A DNA stretch of 38,631 bases from a virus: positions 1-38,631 of the IMG/VR virus record IMGVR_UViG_3300033144_001801; one strand, 5' to 3'. A program made the position numbers and the translations under genes. Under the pieces are notes generated by a model. That model saw only the letters and a list, made by a program, of their open reading frames with translations, did not search any database and was not told where the DNA came from. Below are positions 4,818-13,799 of the stretch, one piece after another (position 1 is the first letter of the stretch; the number at the start of each line of letters is the position of its first letter).

Positions 4818-5971
4818 TAAATGTAATAAAACCAAATCCAAACAATCCTCGTCACATTGAAGACGATAAGTTCAAGAAACTTGTTCATTCTATTGAGAAG
4901 GATAATGACTTCACCGATAAGATGATGAAGAAGCGACCTATCATAGTTGATAAGGATAATATTATATTGGCAGGCAATATGAGATACAGGGCTTTCCAAG
5001 AGTTGGGAATGACAGAGATACCAGATGATTGGGTGCAAGACGGATCTGACTTTACACCAGAACAGATTAAAAGATTTATAGTTCAAGATAACTTGGGATT
5101 TGGTGAAGATGACTTTGATATATTGGCCGATGATTACAGTATAGAGGAGTTATTAGATATGGGTTTTGACGAGAAAGACCTAAAGATTGAAAAAGAAGTA
5201 GAGGAAGATGAGATACCAGACATCCCAGATGAACCCGAATCTAAAATAGGAGAGATATATCAATTAGGAGGCCACAGACTAATGTGCGGTGATGCCACAA
5301 AGGCAGAGGATGTAGAGAAACTGATGGATGGGGAAAAGGCAGATATGGTGTTTACAGACCCACCATACAATGTTGACTATGGAAGTTCAAAAAACCCCAG
5401 ACACAAGATAAGGAGCATAGAAAATGATAGTATGGGAGACAGAGAATGGGCCGATTTTAATTTGCATCTGGCCCAGACGATGTCTGCTAGATGCTCAGGA
5501 GATATTTATGTTTTCGGAGCACCTGGCCCAGACGGCATGAGGTCAAGACTAGCGTATGTTGACGCTGGTTTTCATTGGTCTGCGACAATTATATGGAAGA
5601 AGCAACAGTTAGTCCTGAGTTCTGCTAAATATCAAAGGATGTATGAACCTTGCTTTTATGGTTGGAACGAAAAAAGTAAATCTTCTTTTGTCGGAGATAG
5701 AAAACAGGTAGAAGTGTGGGAGATAGATAGGCCACTAAAGAGTAAAGAACATCCCACAATGAAGCCGATAGAGTTATGTGCAAAAGGGATTAAAAACAGT
5801 AGCAAGGTTGGGGACATAGTCCTTGATCTCTTTGGTGGCTCTGGCTCAACCTTAATGGCTTGTGAACAGCTGGACAGAAAGTGTTATATGATGGAACTAG
5901 ACCCCAAATACATTGATGTAATTATTAAAAGATGGGAACAATTTACAGGAGAGAAGGCTAAAAAATTATGA
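4811..5971 (+). CDS. ParB/Srx-domain DNA methyltransferase (beta class)
   Basis: Residues 1-110 form a ParB-like N-terminal domain (NPNNPRHIEDDKF, AGNMRYRAFQELG). Residues 145-386 form a DNA amino-methyltransferase: FTDPPYNVDYG with catalytic DPPY at 183-186, HPTMKPIELC, and the SAM-binding DLFGGSGSTLMACE at about 339-352. The order DPPY before FGGSGS marks the beta class, making N6-methyladenine or N4-methylcytosine. This fusion is common in phages and usually protects phage DNA from host restriction; no partner nuclease is present. The gene lies just before the packaging genes, so the DNA may be modified before packaging. Translation start is buried in the leader helix described at 4691-4817. 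Confidence 0.9.
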   Translation: MKLNVIKPNPNNPRHIEDDKFKKLVHSIEKDNDFTDKMMKKRPIIVDKDNIILAGNMRYRAFQELGMTEIPDDWVQDGSDFTPEQIKRFIVQDNLGFGEDDFDILADDYSIEELLDMGFDEKDLKIEKEVEEDEIPDIPDEPESKIGEIYQLGGHRLMCGDATKAEDVEKLMDGEKADMVFTDPPYNVDYGSSKNPRHKIRSIENDSMGDREWADFNLHLAQTMSARCSGDIYVFGAPGPDGMRSRLAYVDAGFHWSATIIWKKQQLVLSSAKYQRMYEPCFYGWNEKSKSSFVGDRKQVEVWEIDRPLKSKEHPTMKPIELCAKGIKNSSKVGDIVLDLFGGSGSTLMACEQLDRKCYMMELDPKYIDVIIKRWEQFTGEKAKKL

Positions 5972-6354
5972 GTGAAAAAACCGACAAAAACGGAGCCAAC
6001 CGGCAACCTGATGGAACATTTGGTCCGGGAAATAATGCAAATCCTAACGGACGGCCAAAGTTTTCTTTAGTATCTATATTAAAAGAAGAATTGCAAAAGT
6101 GTCCTAAAGGCGAAGATAAAAAGACATACGCCTATATGTTGGTTAGAAGAATAATAAAATCTGCTATACAAGATGGGAATGATCAGCAGATTAAAAACAT
6201 ATTAAACTATGTTGATGGTATGCCAACACAACGGATTGAAGGCGATTTTAATGAACGGAAAGTAGACTCTGAAGAAATTATTGCTATTATGCAAAGCATA
6301 AAAAATAGCGAGGAGGCAGAAAAAAATGTCAAGACTAATGGATCAGGCAAATAA
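5968..6354 (+). CDS. DUF5681-like protein, candidate small terminase subunit
   Basis: The sequence opens with RQPDGTFGPGNNANPNGRPK, the Gly/Asn/Pro-rich segment of DUF5681-type proteins that sit directly before large terminases. A helical middle (ILKEELQKCPKGEDKKTYAYMLVRR) and a segment ending GMPTQRIEGD complete the usual layout. It is in the position of the small terminase, overlaps the terminase start by 29 bases, and has the right size (128 residues), so I infer it recognises phage DNA for packaging; that role is not proven for the family. ATG 5968 overlaps the previous stop, with GGAGAGAAGG upstream. Confidence 0.7.
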   Translation: MSEKTDKNGANRQPDGTFGPGNNANPNGRPKFSLVSILKEELQKCPKGEDKKTYAYMLVRRIIKSAIQDGNDQQIKNILNYVDGMPTQRIEGDFNERKVDSEEIIAIMQSIKNSEEAEKNVKTNGSGK

Positions 6355-7795
6355 CATTTCTGATAAGACGATAGCTATTAGGGCAATAAACTCTTTCGAG
6401 GTTTTTGTTAAATATATATTTAGTGCTAGTTTCGAGGAGTTTATAGCAGGAGATTATATATGGGAAGTAGTAAAGTTTTATACAGGCTATCGGCATACAA
6501 TGCGAGTATCGGCTCGTGATCACTTTAAGTCGACTTCAATGTATGCGTTCGTAATGTGGCGTATATGGCAATTAATGGTTTCTAAAAAGAACATAGAAGC
6601 TCATTATTTTTCATATAATCATGATATGAGTGCTTATCATATAAAGAAAATAAAAGATCTAATACATAGAAATCTCTGGTTCGGAGATATGATAGACCTG
6701 AAAGTAAAAGCCGAGAGTGCTTTGAAAGTATTTTGGAATGGCAATCCGAACTCAGTTTACACCTTAGAGCCTAAGGGATTATTAACATTCAAGCGTGGTA
6801 TTCACTGTGATGATATTTATGTTGACGATCCGTTGAGAGACCCCGAAAACAAGATGTTGCCGACTGTAATAAAAAAAGTCAACGATATATTTGTCAAAGA
6901 ATTATTGAGTATGCCACATAAAGATACAGGTATAGTTCACGCAGTAGGAACGCCTCAGACTAATTTTGACTTTTTTTTTGACAAGAAGCTCAGATTAGAA
7001 AATGGTGGTAGTTTTAAGATAATGATTTCGCCTGCAGTTATAAGTTATGAAAAGAAAATACAGCTATGGCCGGAGTATTGGAGCTGGGAAAGACTGATGG
7101 AAAAGAAAAATGCACTCGGAATAAAGAACTTCAATCAAGAGTTTATGTGCAGTCCGGTATATAGCGAAGACGCATATCTGAATGAAAAAGAACTAAGAAG
7201 CAGAGTTAATCCAAAATTATCGAATATAAATATATGGACTGAAAAAAGTAAAGAGCATATCAAAAATCTAGATATTATCGGCGGTTGGGATATAGGTAAG
7301 AAGGCTCATCCTAGCCATTTCGTAGTTTATACTAGAGATGAAACAAATCATTGGATACAGAGATTAAATGTGTGGATGGATAATTGGGATTATAATAACT
7401 CTACCGGCAAATACGACCCAAAGAAGCCGACTCAGTTAGAATATATAAGCACAAGTATCAAAAACCTCGGTATAGATACTATATATTATGACGCAACAAG
7501 AGGTGAGCTTGAAGCTTTAAGAGAAAATGGACAGTTACCAACTGAGCTAAAACCTGTTATATTTAATATAAAGACAATGAGTAGCATGGCTAACTCTTTG
7601 CAGGAGAAAATCGCAGATGGTAGAATTGAATTGATAGATGACGAACGACAGATAAGCCAGATGTTAATGGTGAATAATGATTTACAGTCGTTGGAAAGTC
7701 CTGAAGGCCACGCAGATAGCTTTTGGAGCAATGCATTGGCTTTAAGTCACAAGGAAAGTGTAAGGACATTTAGCTCAAAGCCGAGAGGTTGGTAA
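6326..7795 (+). CDS. terL: terminase large subunit
   Basis: The 489-residue protein has the two domains of a packaging motor. The ATPase part has a deviant Walker A, SARDHFKST (62-70), and Walker B with the catalytic acid, DDIYVDDP (162-169). The C-terminal RNase H-like nuclease has its acidic residues in GGWDIGKKAHPSHF (about 315), IYYDATRG (about 386) and GHADSFWSNAL (about 460). It cuts concatemers and drives DNA into the prohead through the portal encoded next. ATG 6326 follows GAGGAGGCAG. The SARDHxKS form of Walker A is seen in terminases of many uncultured phages. Confidence 0.92.
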   Translation: MSRLMDQANNISDKTIAIRAINSFEVFVKYIFSASFEEFIAGDYIWEVVKFYTGYRHTMRVSARDHFKSTSMYAFVMWRIWQLMVSKKNIEAHYFSYNHDMSAYHIKKIKDLIHRNLWFGDMIDLKVKAESALKVFWNGNPNSVYTLEPKGLLTFKRGIHCDDIYVDDPLRDPENKMLPTVIKKVNDIFVKELLSMPHKDTGIVHAVGTPQTNFDFFFDKKLRLENGGSFKIMISPAVISYEKKIQLWPEYWSWERLMEKKNALGIKNFNQEFMCSPVYSEDAYLNEKELRSRVNPKLSNINIWTEKSKEHIKNLDIIGGWDIGKKAHPSHFVVYTRDETNHWIQRLNVWMDNWDYNNSTGKYDPKKPTQLEYISTSIKNLGIDTIYYDATRGELEALRENGQLPTELKPVIFNIKTMSSMANSLQEKIADGRIELIDDERQISQMLMVNNDLQSLESPEGHADSFWSNALALSHKESVRTFSSKPRGW

Positions 7796-7796
7796 T

Positions 7797-9173
7797 ATGA
7801 ATATAGGTGATCTTATAACAGGAAATGTGAAAGATATGGATTTCCCATCAGGGAACGATGCAGGCAGGCTATCTGATTATGCTAGGTTCAGAAAAATGCT
7901 TTTGGGAGAGCATGAAGAAATATTTGAGCCTAATTTGGAGGATGAAAAGAGAAGGGGCGAAAGCACTATTGACAATTATATTGTATGGAACTTTGCAGGA
8001 CTCATTAGCAGAGTGGCTAGTGATTTTTTATTTGGTGAGCCGATAACTATCAACTCAGACAAAAAGACTGCAGACAAAAAGATAGATGAGATAGTAAAAA
8101 GAAGTAATTTACACGCTAAGAATGCAGAGAGTGCGCTAACACAATCGTCTAGAGGCGATGTTGTTGTCAAGGCGAGATATGTTGAGGGTGAAGGAAGTTA
8201 TATCGAATATGTAGCACCAGATTTGTATTTTCAAGAAACAGACCCTGACAATATCAATGAATTAAAGTATGTAATGTTGGGTTGGAAAAAATATAATGGT
8301 GATGATGAATATTTGAGAGCAGAGATACACGAATTAGGATGTATTTATAATAAATTATTCAAACTAAAATCGAATAAGATAGATTACGAAGTGCCTCTCG
8401 ATATGTTCTATAACAATTTAGATGAAATAGTGGAAACGGGGATAGACAAAATTCCCGTGAAGCTTATAACTAATTTCAAAGATATAGACTCCGAATACGG
8501 AATATCAGATTATTATGATTTGGAAAGTCTATTTAAGGCTATAAATAATAGAATATCAATGATCGATAGTGTCCATGATAGACATTCAGACCCGATATTA
8601 TCTGTTCCGAAAGGAGTATTAGACGAAAATGGTGAGGTGAAAAGAGGAAGCCTCAAGATGTTTGAAATATCTTCTGACGCCAATCAAAAGCCTGAATATA
8701 TTGTGTGGGACGCTAAGACTGATAGTGCTTTCAAGGAAGTTGATTTATTAATAAGCGCTATAATGGCTGCATCTGAGACAAGCACAAGCATATTGGGTAT
8801 GGATAAAGACGGAATTGCCGAAAGTGGCAGAGCATTGAAGTTTAAGATGTTGAGAACTATCGCTAAAACTAAACGAAAACAGAGATATTACGAGGAGTCG
8901 CTAAAATACATTATCGATTGTGCATTACAGTTTGAAAAAGTAACTGGTGTTGAGGTAGATATTATATGGGGTGATGGTATCCCAACTGATGAAAAGGAAG
9001 TAGCTGAGCTTAATGAGATTTTGATTAGAAGCGGACAGATGAGCGAAGAAGAAGCGCTAAGGCAGAGACGGCCAGAGCTAGATGATAAACAGATCGAGGA
9101 AGAAATGGCTAAAATCAAAGGTAGCGCTGAAATGGATTTAGATAATGTAGATATAAATAACGAAGAGGAATAA
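7797..9173 (+). CDS. portal protein (SPP1 gp6-like)
   Basis: This 458-residue protein has the hallmarks of SPP1-type portals: an N-terminal NYIVWNFAGLISRVASDFLFGEPI, the SEYGISDYYDLESLFKAINNRIS helix, and the C-terminal SILGMDKDGIAESGRALKFKMLRT segment, followed by an acidic tail. Twelve copies would form the ring at one capsid vertex through which DNA passes. Its position directly after the large terminase and before the minor head protein is the standard order. Its stop overlaps the next ATG by one base. Confidence 0.92.
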   Translation: MNIGDLITGNVKDMDFPSGNDAGRLSDYARFRKMLLGEHEEIFEPNLEDEKRRGESTIDNYIVWNFAGLISRVASDFLFGEPITINSDKKTADKKIDEIVKRSNLHAKNAESALTQSSRGDVVVKARYVEGEGSYIEYVAPDLYFQETDPDNINELKYVMLGWKKYNGDDEYLRAEIHELGCIYNKLFKLKSNKIDYEVPLDMFYNNLDEIVETGIDKIPVKLITNFKDIDSEYGISDYYDLESLFKAINNRISMIDSVHDRHSDPILSVPKGVLDENGEVKRGSLKMFEISSDANQKPEYIVWDAKTDSAFKEVDLLISAIMAASETSTSILGMDKDGIAESGRALKFKMLRTIAKTKRKQRYYEESLKYIIDCALQFEKVTGVEVDIIWGDGIPTDEKEVAELNEILIRSGQMSEEEALRQRRPELDDKQIEEEMAKIKGSAEMDLDNVDINNEEE

Positions 9174-9976
9174 TGTTAGCTGACAAATTCCCGGACAGAT
9201 ATATCAAAGAACTTGTTGGATTATATAAGAGTGCTTATTTAGATATTCTCAAGGAGCAGAAGAAGATTACAGTATCGGCCACACTAAGAAACAAGCTCAT
9301 ACTTCAAAGAATTGATGATGAGCTAAAAAAGCTAGACAAAGAGACTTTGAAATATCTAAAAAAACAAGTTCCGGAAGTCTATAAAATAGGTAGCGACTCG
9401 GTTATAAATGACTCTAAAAAACAAGGGATACTTATAACAAAAAAGAGCTTTAGTCGGATACATACCAAAGCAGTTAATCAGATAGTCAAAGAAAGTTATA
9501 TCGATTTCTCAAATGCTATGCGAGTTGTGTCGAGAGATAGTGAAAGATTAGTAGCCGAAGCAGTCAAGCTACAGATGCGAAATGAGTTAGCCAAAGGCAT
9601 TATAAAAGGCGATACAATTCGAACAAGCAAGGAGGCGATAGCTAAAGTCTTGAGTGATACAGGAGCTGTTGCATTGAAAGATAAAGGGGGGAAGGTTTGG
9701 CAACTAGATACTTACGCAGAGATGCTATCCCGAACGAAAATGATGCATGCTCACAACGATGGTGTAAAAAATAGAATGATAGAAAATGGCTATGATTTGG
9801 TAGAGGTATCAAGCCACCCAGACAGCTCGGCATTATGTAAGCCTTGGCAGGGCAAGATATACAGTTTGACCGGAAAGACAAAAGGTTATAAAATGTTAAG
9901 TGAAGCTATCGATGGCGGATTATTCCGTCCGAATTGTCGCCATACGATAAGCATTTATCATAAAAAGTTTAATTAA
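9173..9976 (+). CDS. minor head protein (phage minor capsid protein 2 / Mu F-like)
   Basis: The N-terminal two-thirds are helical with many charged residues. The C-terminus carries the signature HPDSSALCKPWQGKIYSLTG followed by GGLFRPNCRHTISIYH, with cysteine and histidine residues typical of the SPP1 gp7/Mu gpF domain. These proteins bind the portal, sit inside the capsid and help DNA entry into the cell. 267 residues is within the usual range. The start overlaps the portal stop. Confidence 0.88.
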   Translation: MLADKFPDRYIKELVGLYKSAYLDILKEQKKITVSATLRNKLILQRIDDELKKLDKETLKYLKKQVPEVYKIGSDSVINDSKKQGILITKKSFSRIHTKAVNQIVKESYIDFSNAMRVVSRDSERLVAEAVKLQMRNELAKGIIKGDTIRTSKEAIAKVLSDTGAVALKDKGGKVWQLDTYAEMLSRTKMMHAHNDGVKNRMIENGYDLVEVSSHPDSSALCKPWQGKIYSLTGKTKGYKMLSEAIDGGLFRPNCRHTISIYHKKFN

Positions 9977-9993
9977 CAGTCCCCTAATGACTG
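9977..9993 (+). other. post-stop hairpin before the scaffold gene
   Basis: CAGTC (9977-9981) pairs with GACTG (9989-9993) around a seven-base loop, starting on the base after the TAA stop of the minor head gene and ending before the ribosome site (AGTGAGGT) of the scaffold gene. No T-run, so it is more likely an mRNA-processing or ribosome-release element than a terminator. Confidence 0.4.
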
Positions 9994-10012
9994 ACCAAAA
10001 AAGTGAGGTATT

Positions 10013-10657
10013 ATGTCTGATAAAGACAAAGACGGCAAATCCAAAGCCGACCAAAAAAAGGACGATGACAAAGACATCGATAAAAACAAAGACGCTGGCA
10101 CCGATAGCGACAAAAAAGACGGTGATAATAAGATGACTGAAGAACAGAGAAAGCAAAAAGGCATTTTAGATGAGCTAAAAGCTAGTAGAAAAGAGCTTAA
10201 AGAGATAAAAGATGCCAGAGAAAAAGAAGAGAACAAAAAATTGGAAGATGAAAAAAAATACCAAGAACTTGCCGAGAAAAAGCAGAAAGAGATTGATAAC
10301 CTTAAAAAGAAAATGGTTGAGAGTAACAAAAACTCAACTATTAAGGATATAGCTACATCTAGCGGAGCTGTTGACGCCAATGATATTAAGTCGTTAATAA
10401 GCGATAAAATAGAAGTTGACGAAAATGGTGAAGTCGATGAAAGTGAAGTCCAAAAAGAGGTTGAAAAATTGAAAGAGAATAAGCCATATCTATTCGGTAA
10501 AAAAACGAATAATATCGGCGGAGGCTCTAATCCTGCAGATCCTGGCAGTTCTACTACTTTCACTGAAGAACAGTTGAATGACCCGAAGTTCTATCGAGAG
10601 AATAAGGACGACATTCTAAAAGCTATCAGGGAGGGTAGAATAGTTAAGAAAGGTTAA
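10013..10657 (+). CDS. scaffolding protein
   Basis: The 214-residue product is strongly charged: an N-terminal run of Asp and Lys (DKDKDGKSKADQKKDDDKD), a long predicted coiled coil (about residues 40-110, KELKEIKDAREKEENKK), and a C-terminal basic tail ending RIVKKG. This composition and its position directly before the major capsid gene identify a scaffold that shapes the prohead and is then expelled or degraded. No protease gene is seen nearby, so it is probably released intact or cut by a host enzyme. ATG 10013 follows AGTGAGGTATT. Confidence 0.8.
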   Translation: MSDKDKDGKSKADQKKDDDKDIDKNKDAGTDSDKKDGDNKMTEEQRKQKGILDELKASRKELKEIKDAREKEENKKLEDEKKYQELAEKKQKEIDNLKKKMVESNKNSTIKDIATSSGAVDANDIKSLISDKIEVDENGEVDESEVQKEVEKLKENKPYLFGKKTNNIGGGSNPADPGSSTTFTEEQLNDPKFYRENKDDILKAIREGRIVKKG

Positions 10658-10659
10658 TA

Positions 10660-11571
10660 ATGGCTGACGGAAATATAAGACAAGCTGATGTAACTTACTG
10701 GACTCCTACAGTTATAGCTCAAGAAGCTATTAACTATCTAAAAGAGTATGCAGTAATGCCTGCATTGGTTTCAAAAGATATTGGAAGTGAATTTTCTAAG
10801 TATGGCGCTACTTTACAAATCCCTAAGTATGGCGATTTGGAAGTTCAGGATAAAGATGCTGCCACTGATTTTGCTGTTACTCGACCAAGTGAGGATAAGG
10901 TCGATATTACTCTTGATAAGCACAAAGTTGTTGCTTTCGAGGTTGAAGATATCGCTGAGGCTATGACTAAAGGTTCTGTAATACCGGGTTATGCTGAGCA
11001 GGGTTTGATGTTGATGGCAGATCAGGTTGACTCTGACTTATTGGCATTGATTACTTCTGTTACTGACCAAGTTGGAACTGCCGGAACAGATATCACCGCT
11101 GATATGATTGCTGATGCTAGAGAAGAATTGGTGAAGAATAAAGTGCCTAAGTTTATGCCTAAGTATATGGTGCTTGGCCCTAAGGATATTACTGCTCTAT
11201 TAAAGACAGAGAAGTTTACTAGCTCTGCTTGGATAGACGACCAAGGCGCTGCGATGAAAGAGGCTTATCTTGGCAAAAGATATGGAATGGAGATATTTGA
11301 AGACACTCAGATGCCTACTTCTGGTTCTTCTCCTGTTTCTACCCATAATGTCGGATTTACCAGAGACGCTTTTGTTCTAGCTATGCGACCTCTTAAAATG
11401 CCTAAAAAAGGTGTTATTTCAAGTGCAGTTGTTACCGATCCTGAGACCGGTATCGCTGTTAGAGTAATACATTCATTCGACCACAAGGCTCTTGCTGAGA
11501 TTGTATCGATTGATATTCTTTACGGAGTTGGAATAAAGAGAAACGAATTCGCAGTTGAAGTGTTGACTTAG
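10660..11571 (+). CDS. major capsid protein (HK97 fold)
   Basis: At 303 residues it has the sequence style of HK97-fold coat proteins of the P22-coat/N4-gp56 type: an N-terminal WTPTVIAQEAINYLKEYAVM helix, VSKDIGSEFSKYGATLQIPK, a long A-domain, and a C-terminal GIAVRVIHSFDHKALAEIVS. It lies after the scaffold gene, has a good codon bias toward frequent codons and more G and C than its neighbours, as expected for a highly expressed gene. The next gene of the usual head order, a connector, is displaced 4.9 kb downstream by the sugar-transfer cassette. Confidence 0.88.
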   Translation: MADGNIRQADVTYWTPTVIAQEAINYLKEYAVMPALVSKDIGSEFSKYGATLQIPKYGDLEVQDKDAATDFAVTRPSEDKVDITLDKHKVVAFEVEDIAEAMTKGSVIPGYAEQGLMLMADQVDSDLLALITSVTDQVGTAGTDITADMIADAREELVKNKVPKFMPKYMVLGPKDITALLKTEKFTSSAWIDDQGAAMKEAYLGKRYGMEIFEDTQMPTSGSSPVSTHNVGFTRDAFVLAMRPLKMPKKGVISSAVVTDPETGIAVRVIHSFDHKALAEIVSIDILYGVGIKRNEFAVEVLT

Positions 11572-11579
11572 TTTGATAT

Positions 11580-11601
11580 GAGGAAGCTTTCGGGCTTTCT
11601 C
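11580..11601 (+). terminator. hairpin after the major capsid gene
   Basis: GAGGAAGC (11580-11587) pairs with GCTTTCTC (11594-11601) as an 8-bp helix with one G-U pair and loop TTTCGG. No T-run follows (TACCAGAG), so it is not a complete intrinsic terminator. Placed right after the capsid gene and before the glycosyltransferases, it would suit partial termination or 3'-end protection that keeps capsid mRNA more abundant than the cassette. Confidence 0.45.
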
Positions 11602-11629
11602 TACCAGAGTAAGTTCTAATAAAAGGAAA

Positions 11630-12592
11630 ATGGAAGTTACATTTCTGTCAACAAAAAATGACAAGCTCAATGGATATGGGAGGGCTAAGAAAAACCTGAA
11701 GAAATATTGTTCGAGGGTGGGTTTGGAATTAAAAGAGGATGACAAAATAAGGGATTTCGGATTATGTTTTTCTGCACCAGCGAGTATCTTACAACTCAAA
11801 GCAAGGTATAAGGTTCTCTACACTATGTTCGAGACGAATAAGCTCCCAGATCGTTTCACAGAGCCAATTAGCTATGCAGATAAAGTGATTGTCCCTAGTT
11901 ATTTTTGCGGTAATGTGTTTTTCAAGCATGGTATCGAAACAGAAGTTATACAGTTGGGATATGATAGTGACATTTATAAGTATCATGAGAGACCGAAAAG
12001 AAAAGTATTCACATTTTTGCATTATGACTCTTTTACAGTTAGAAAGGGTTGGCACGAGGTGTTTAAGGCATTCAACAAAGCATTCCGAGGTAGAGATGAT
12101 GTAAGGATTATATTCAAAGGAATTGCAGACGGAAGAACAATTCCACCGCTACATAGATACAAAAATATGGAAAGTATCGTAGCTGAATATTCAGATGATG
12201 AGATGTATGCGTTATTGAAAAAAGCTGATTGTTTTGTCTTTCCGAGCAGGGGCGAAGGGTTTGGTATAACTCCTTTGGAAGCTATGGCTTCGGGAATAAC
12301 AGCTATCGTGCCTAATAGACATGGTATAAGCGAGTATTTCGATAAGAAGTGTATGGTTAAGGTGGACAGCAATAGAATTAAAGCGGTCTATGCGCATTAT
12401 AAAAATGAGGATTGTGGCAGAATGTATAAATGTTCTATAAGCGATCTTGCTCGTAAAATGAAATGGGTTGTAGATAATAAGGAGAGAGCAAAAGAGATGG
12501 GCAGGCTAGCTTCGGAACACGCATTTAATTATTCTTATGCCAATACGGCAGAGAAACTAAAGGAGATGTTTAATGACTTGGCTGAAAAATAA
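11630..12592 (+). CDS. glycosyltransferase, GT4-like (GT-B fold)
   Basis: The 320-residue protein has a GT-B C-terminal domain with the donor-binding stretch FVFPSRGEGFGITPLEAMAS at about residues 203-222, which holds the EGFG and E-x7-E pattern of GT4 enzymes, after a Rossmann start VFTFLHYDSFTVRKGW. It transfers a sugar from a nucleotide-sugar donor; donor and acceptor cannot be told. It opens a five-gene cassette inside the head operon, so the acceptor may be a virion protein. ATG 11630 follows AAAAGGAAA. Its end overlaps the next start by 20 bases. Confidence 0.85.
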   Translation: MEVTFLSTKNDKLNGYGRAKKNLKKYCSRVGLELKEDDKIRDFGLCFSAPASILQLKARYKVLYTMFETNKLPDRFTEPISYADKVIVPSYFCGNVFFKHGIETEVIQLGYDSDIYKYHERPKRKVFTFLHYDSFTVRKGWHEVFKAFNKAFRGRDDVRIIFKGIADGRTIPPLHRYKNMESIVAEYSDDEMYALLKKADCFVFPSRGEGFGITPLEAMASGITAIVPNRHGISEYFDKKCMVKVDSNRIKAVYAHYKNEDCGRMYKCSISDLARKMKWVVDNKERAKEMGRLASEHAFNYSYANTAEKLKEMFNDLAEK

Positions 12593-13799
12593 AAACGGAA
12601 AGATGATTGAGTTTGATGAGGCTACTGAGAAAGAGAAGATAAAAAAACATCTCGAAGAGTTTGGATTTGAGATAGTCGATAATAATCAATACAAAAAAGG
12701 GATTAATACTATAAAAAATCCCATAGCGAATAAAAAAATAGCAGTAATAGAGGAAAATTGTAGTTTTTATTCCGGGGGAAGATATAACGGATATCAGTTT
12801 TTATGCGCTTTGGCTGAGTTAGGCGAACTAATGGGATTTGATGTCGAGTATTGGAGCAACAAAGAACCTATATTCAAAAATGATTTTAGTTTATATAAGA
12901 ACATAAATGTAAATATAGTTGACGATTTCAAGAGACATTTTGACGTTTTGGCTGATTTGTATATTAGCTTTCCGACATTCGGCAATGAAAGAGCTATTGA
13001 GTTGGCTGAGAAATATAATAAGCCTGTGATGTGTTATATATTTGACGCCTTGCCTTATATCAAAAAATGCGTGCCTGAGGATTATGCAATGGAAAGAGAA
13101 TATATGCAATCAATGGCTGATAAGATTACTAGTTTCAAAGGAGATATTAAGATATTGACTGTTTCTGAATTAACCAGAGACTATTCCTATAAGTGGTTGA
13201 AAAAAGACAAAAAAGACTTTGAAGTTATATACCCAGTTGTTAATTCAAGGGTGTTGCATTCTGTTCCCGATTATGATCGTAAAGATTGGGTTGTTTATGT
13301 CGGGAGGTTTGTTAATCGTAAAAACTTCAAAGAGAGCTTTAAGGCATTTAGCAAACTACCTGACAAGTGGAGATTACAGATTATCACTAGCTACGCGTAT
13401 CAGGGCGATTTGGAGAAATTATTAGCAGAGATGAGGATTAAAGACAGAGTCGATGTTCATTTCGGAGCTTCGGATTATGAGAAGTTTACTATAATGAAAA
13501 AATCTAAAATGATGATTAACTCTAGTAAGTTCGAGGGTTTCGGAATGTGGTTAATAGAAGCTATGGCTTGCGGTATTCCGGTGGTGTTTTATGAATACCC
13601 TACTGCTAAAGAAATTATCGAGAAGCACCCCGAAGCAGAAAACTATTTTAAGATGGCTAAGTTCGGTGATTATGAGGATTTTGAGAGGATTGTGAAAAAA
13701 GTGAGCAAAATGAGAAAGAAACTACCCCTCAACGATGATTTTGACTTTAGCAGGATTAAAAAAACTATTAGGGACTTGGTGATAAAATGGTTAGCGTAA
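12573..13799 (+). CDS. glycosyltransferase, GT4-like (GT-B fold)
   Basis: The 408-residue protein has a short N-terminal extension (MTWLKNKNGKMIEFDEATEK), then a GT-B glycosyltransferase. The C-terminal donor site is INSSKFEGFGMWLIEAMACG near residues 314-333, followed by IPVVFYEYPTAKEII. The segment DWVVYVGRFVNRKNFKESF is the usual start of the second Rossmann domain. ATG 12573 lies inside the previous gene behind AAGGAGATGTTTA, so the two are coupled. Specificity unknown. The N-terminal 35 residues look like a phage-type small module fused to the enzyme. Confidence 0.85.
   Translation: MTWLKNKNGKMIEFDEATEKEKIKKHLEEFGFEIVDNNQYKKGINTIKNPIANKKIAVIEENCSFYSGGRYNGYQFLCALAELGELMGFDVEYWSNKEPIFKNDFSLYKNINVNIVDDFKRHFDVLADLYISFPTFGNERAIELAEKYNKPVMCYIFDALPYIKKCVPEDYAMEREYMQSMADKITSFKGDIKILTVSELTRDYSYKWLKKDKKDFEVIYPVVNSRVLHSVPDYDRKDWVVYVGRFVNRKNFKESFKAFSKLPDKWRLQIITSYAYQGDLEKLLAEMRIKDRVDVHFGASDYEKFTIMKKSKMMINSSKFEGFGMWLIEAMACGIPVVFYEYPTAKEIIEKHPEAENYFKMAKFGDYEDFERIVKKVSKMRKKLPLNDDFDFSRIKKTIRDLVIKWLA

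Noticed and set aside
11580-11601. Full intrinsic terminator after the capsid gene
   Set aside because: The hairpin is good but there is no T-run; kept only as a partial-termination or stability element.
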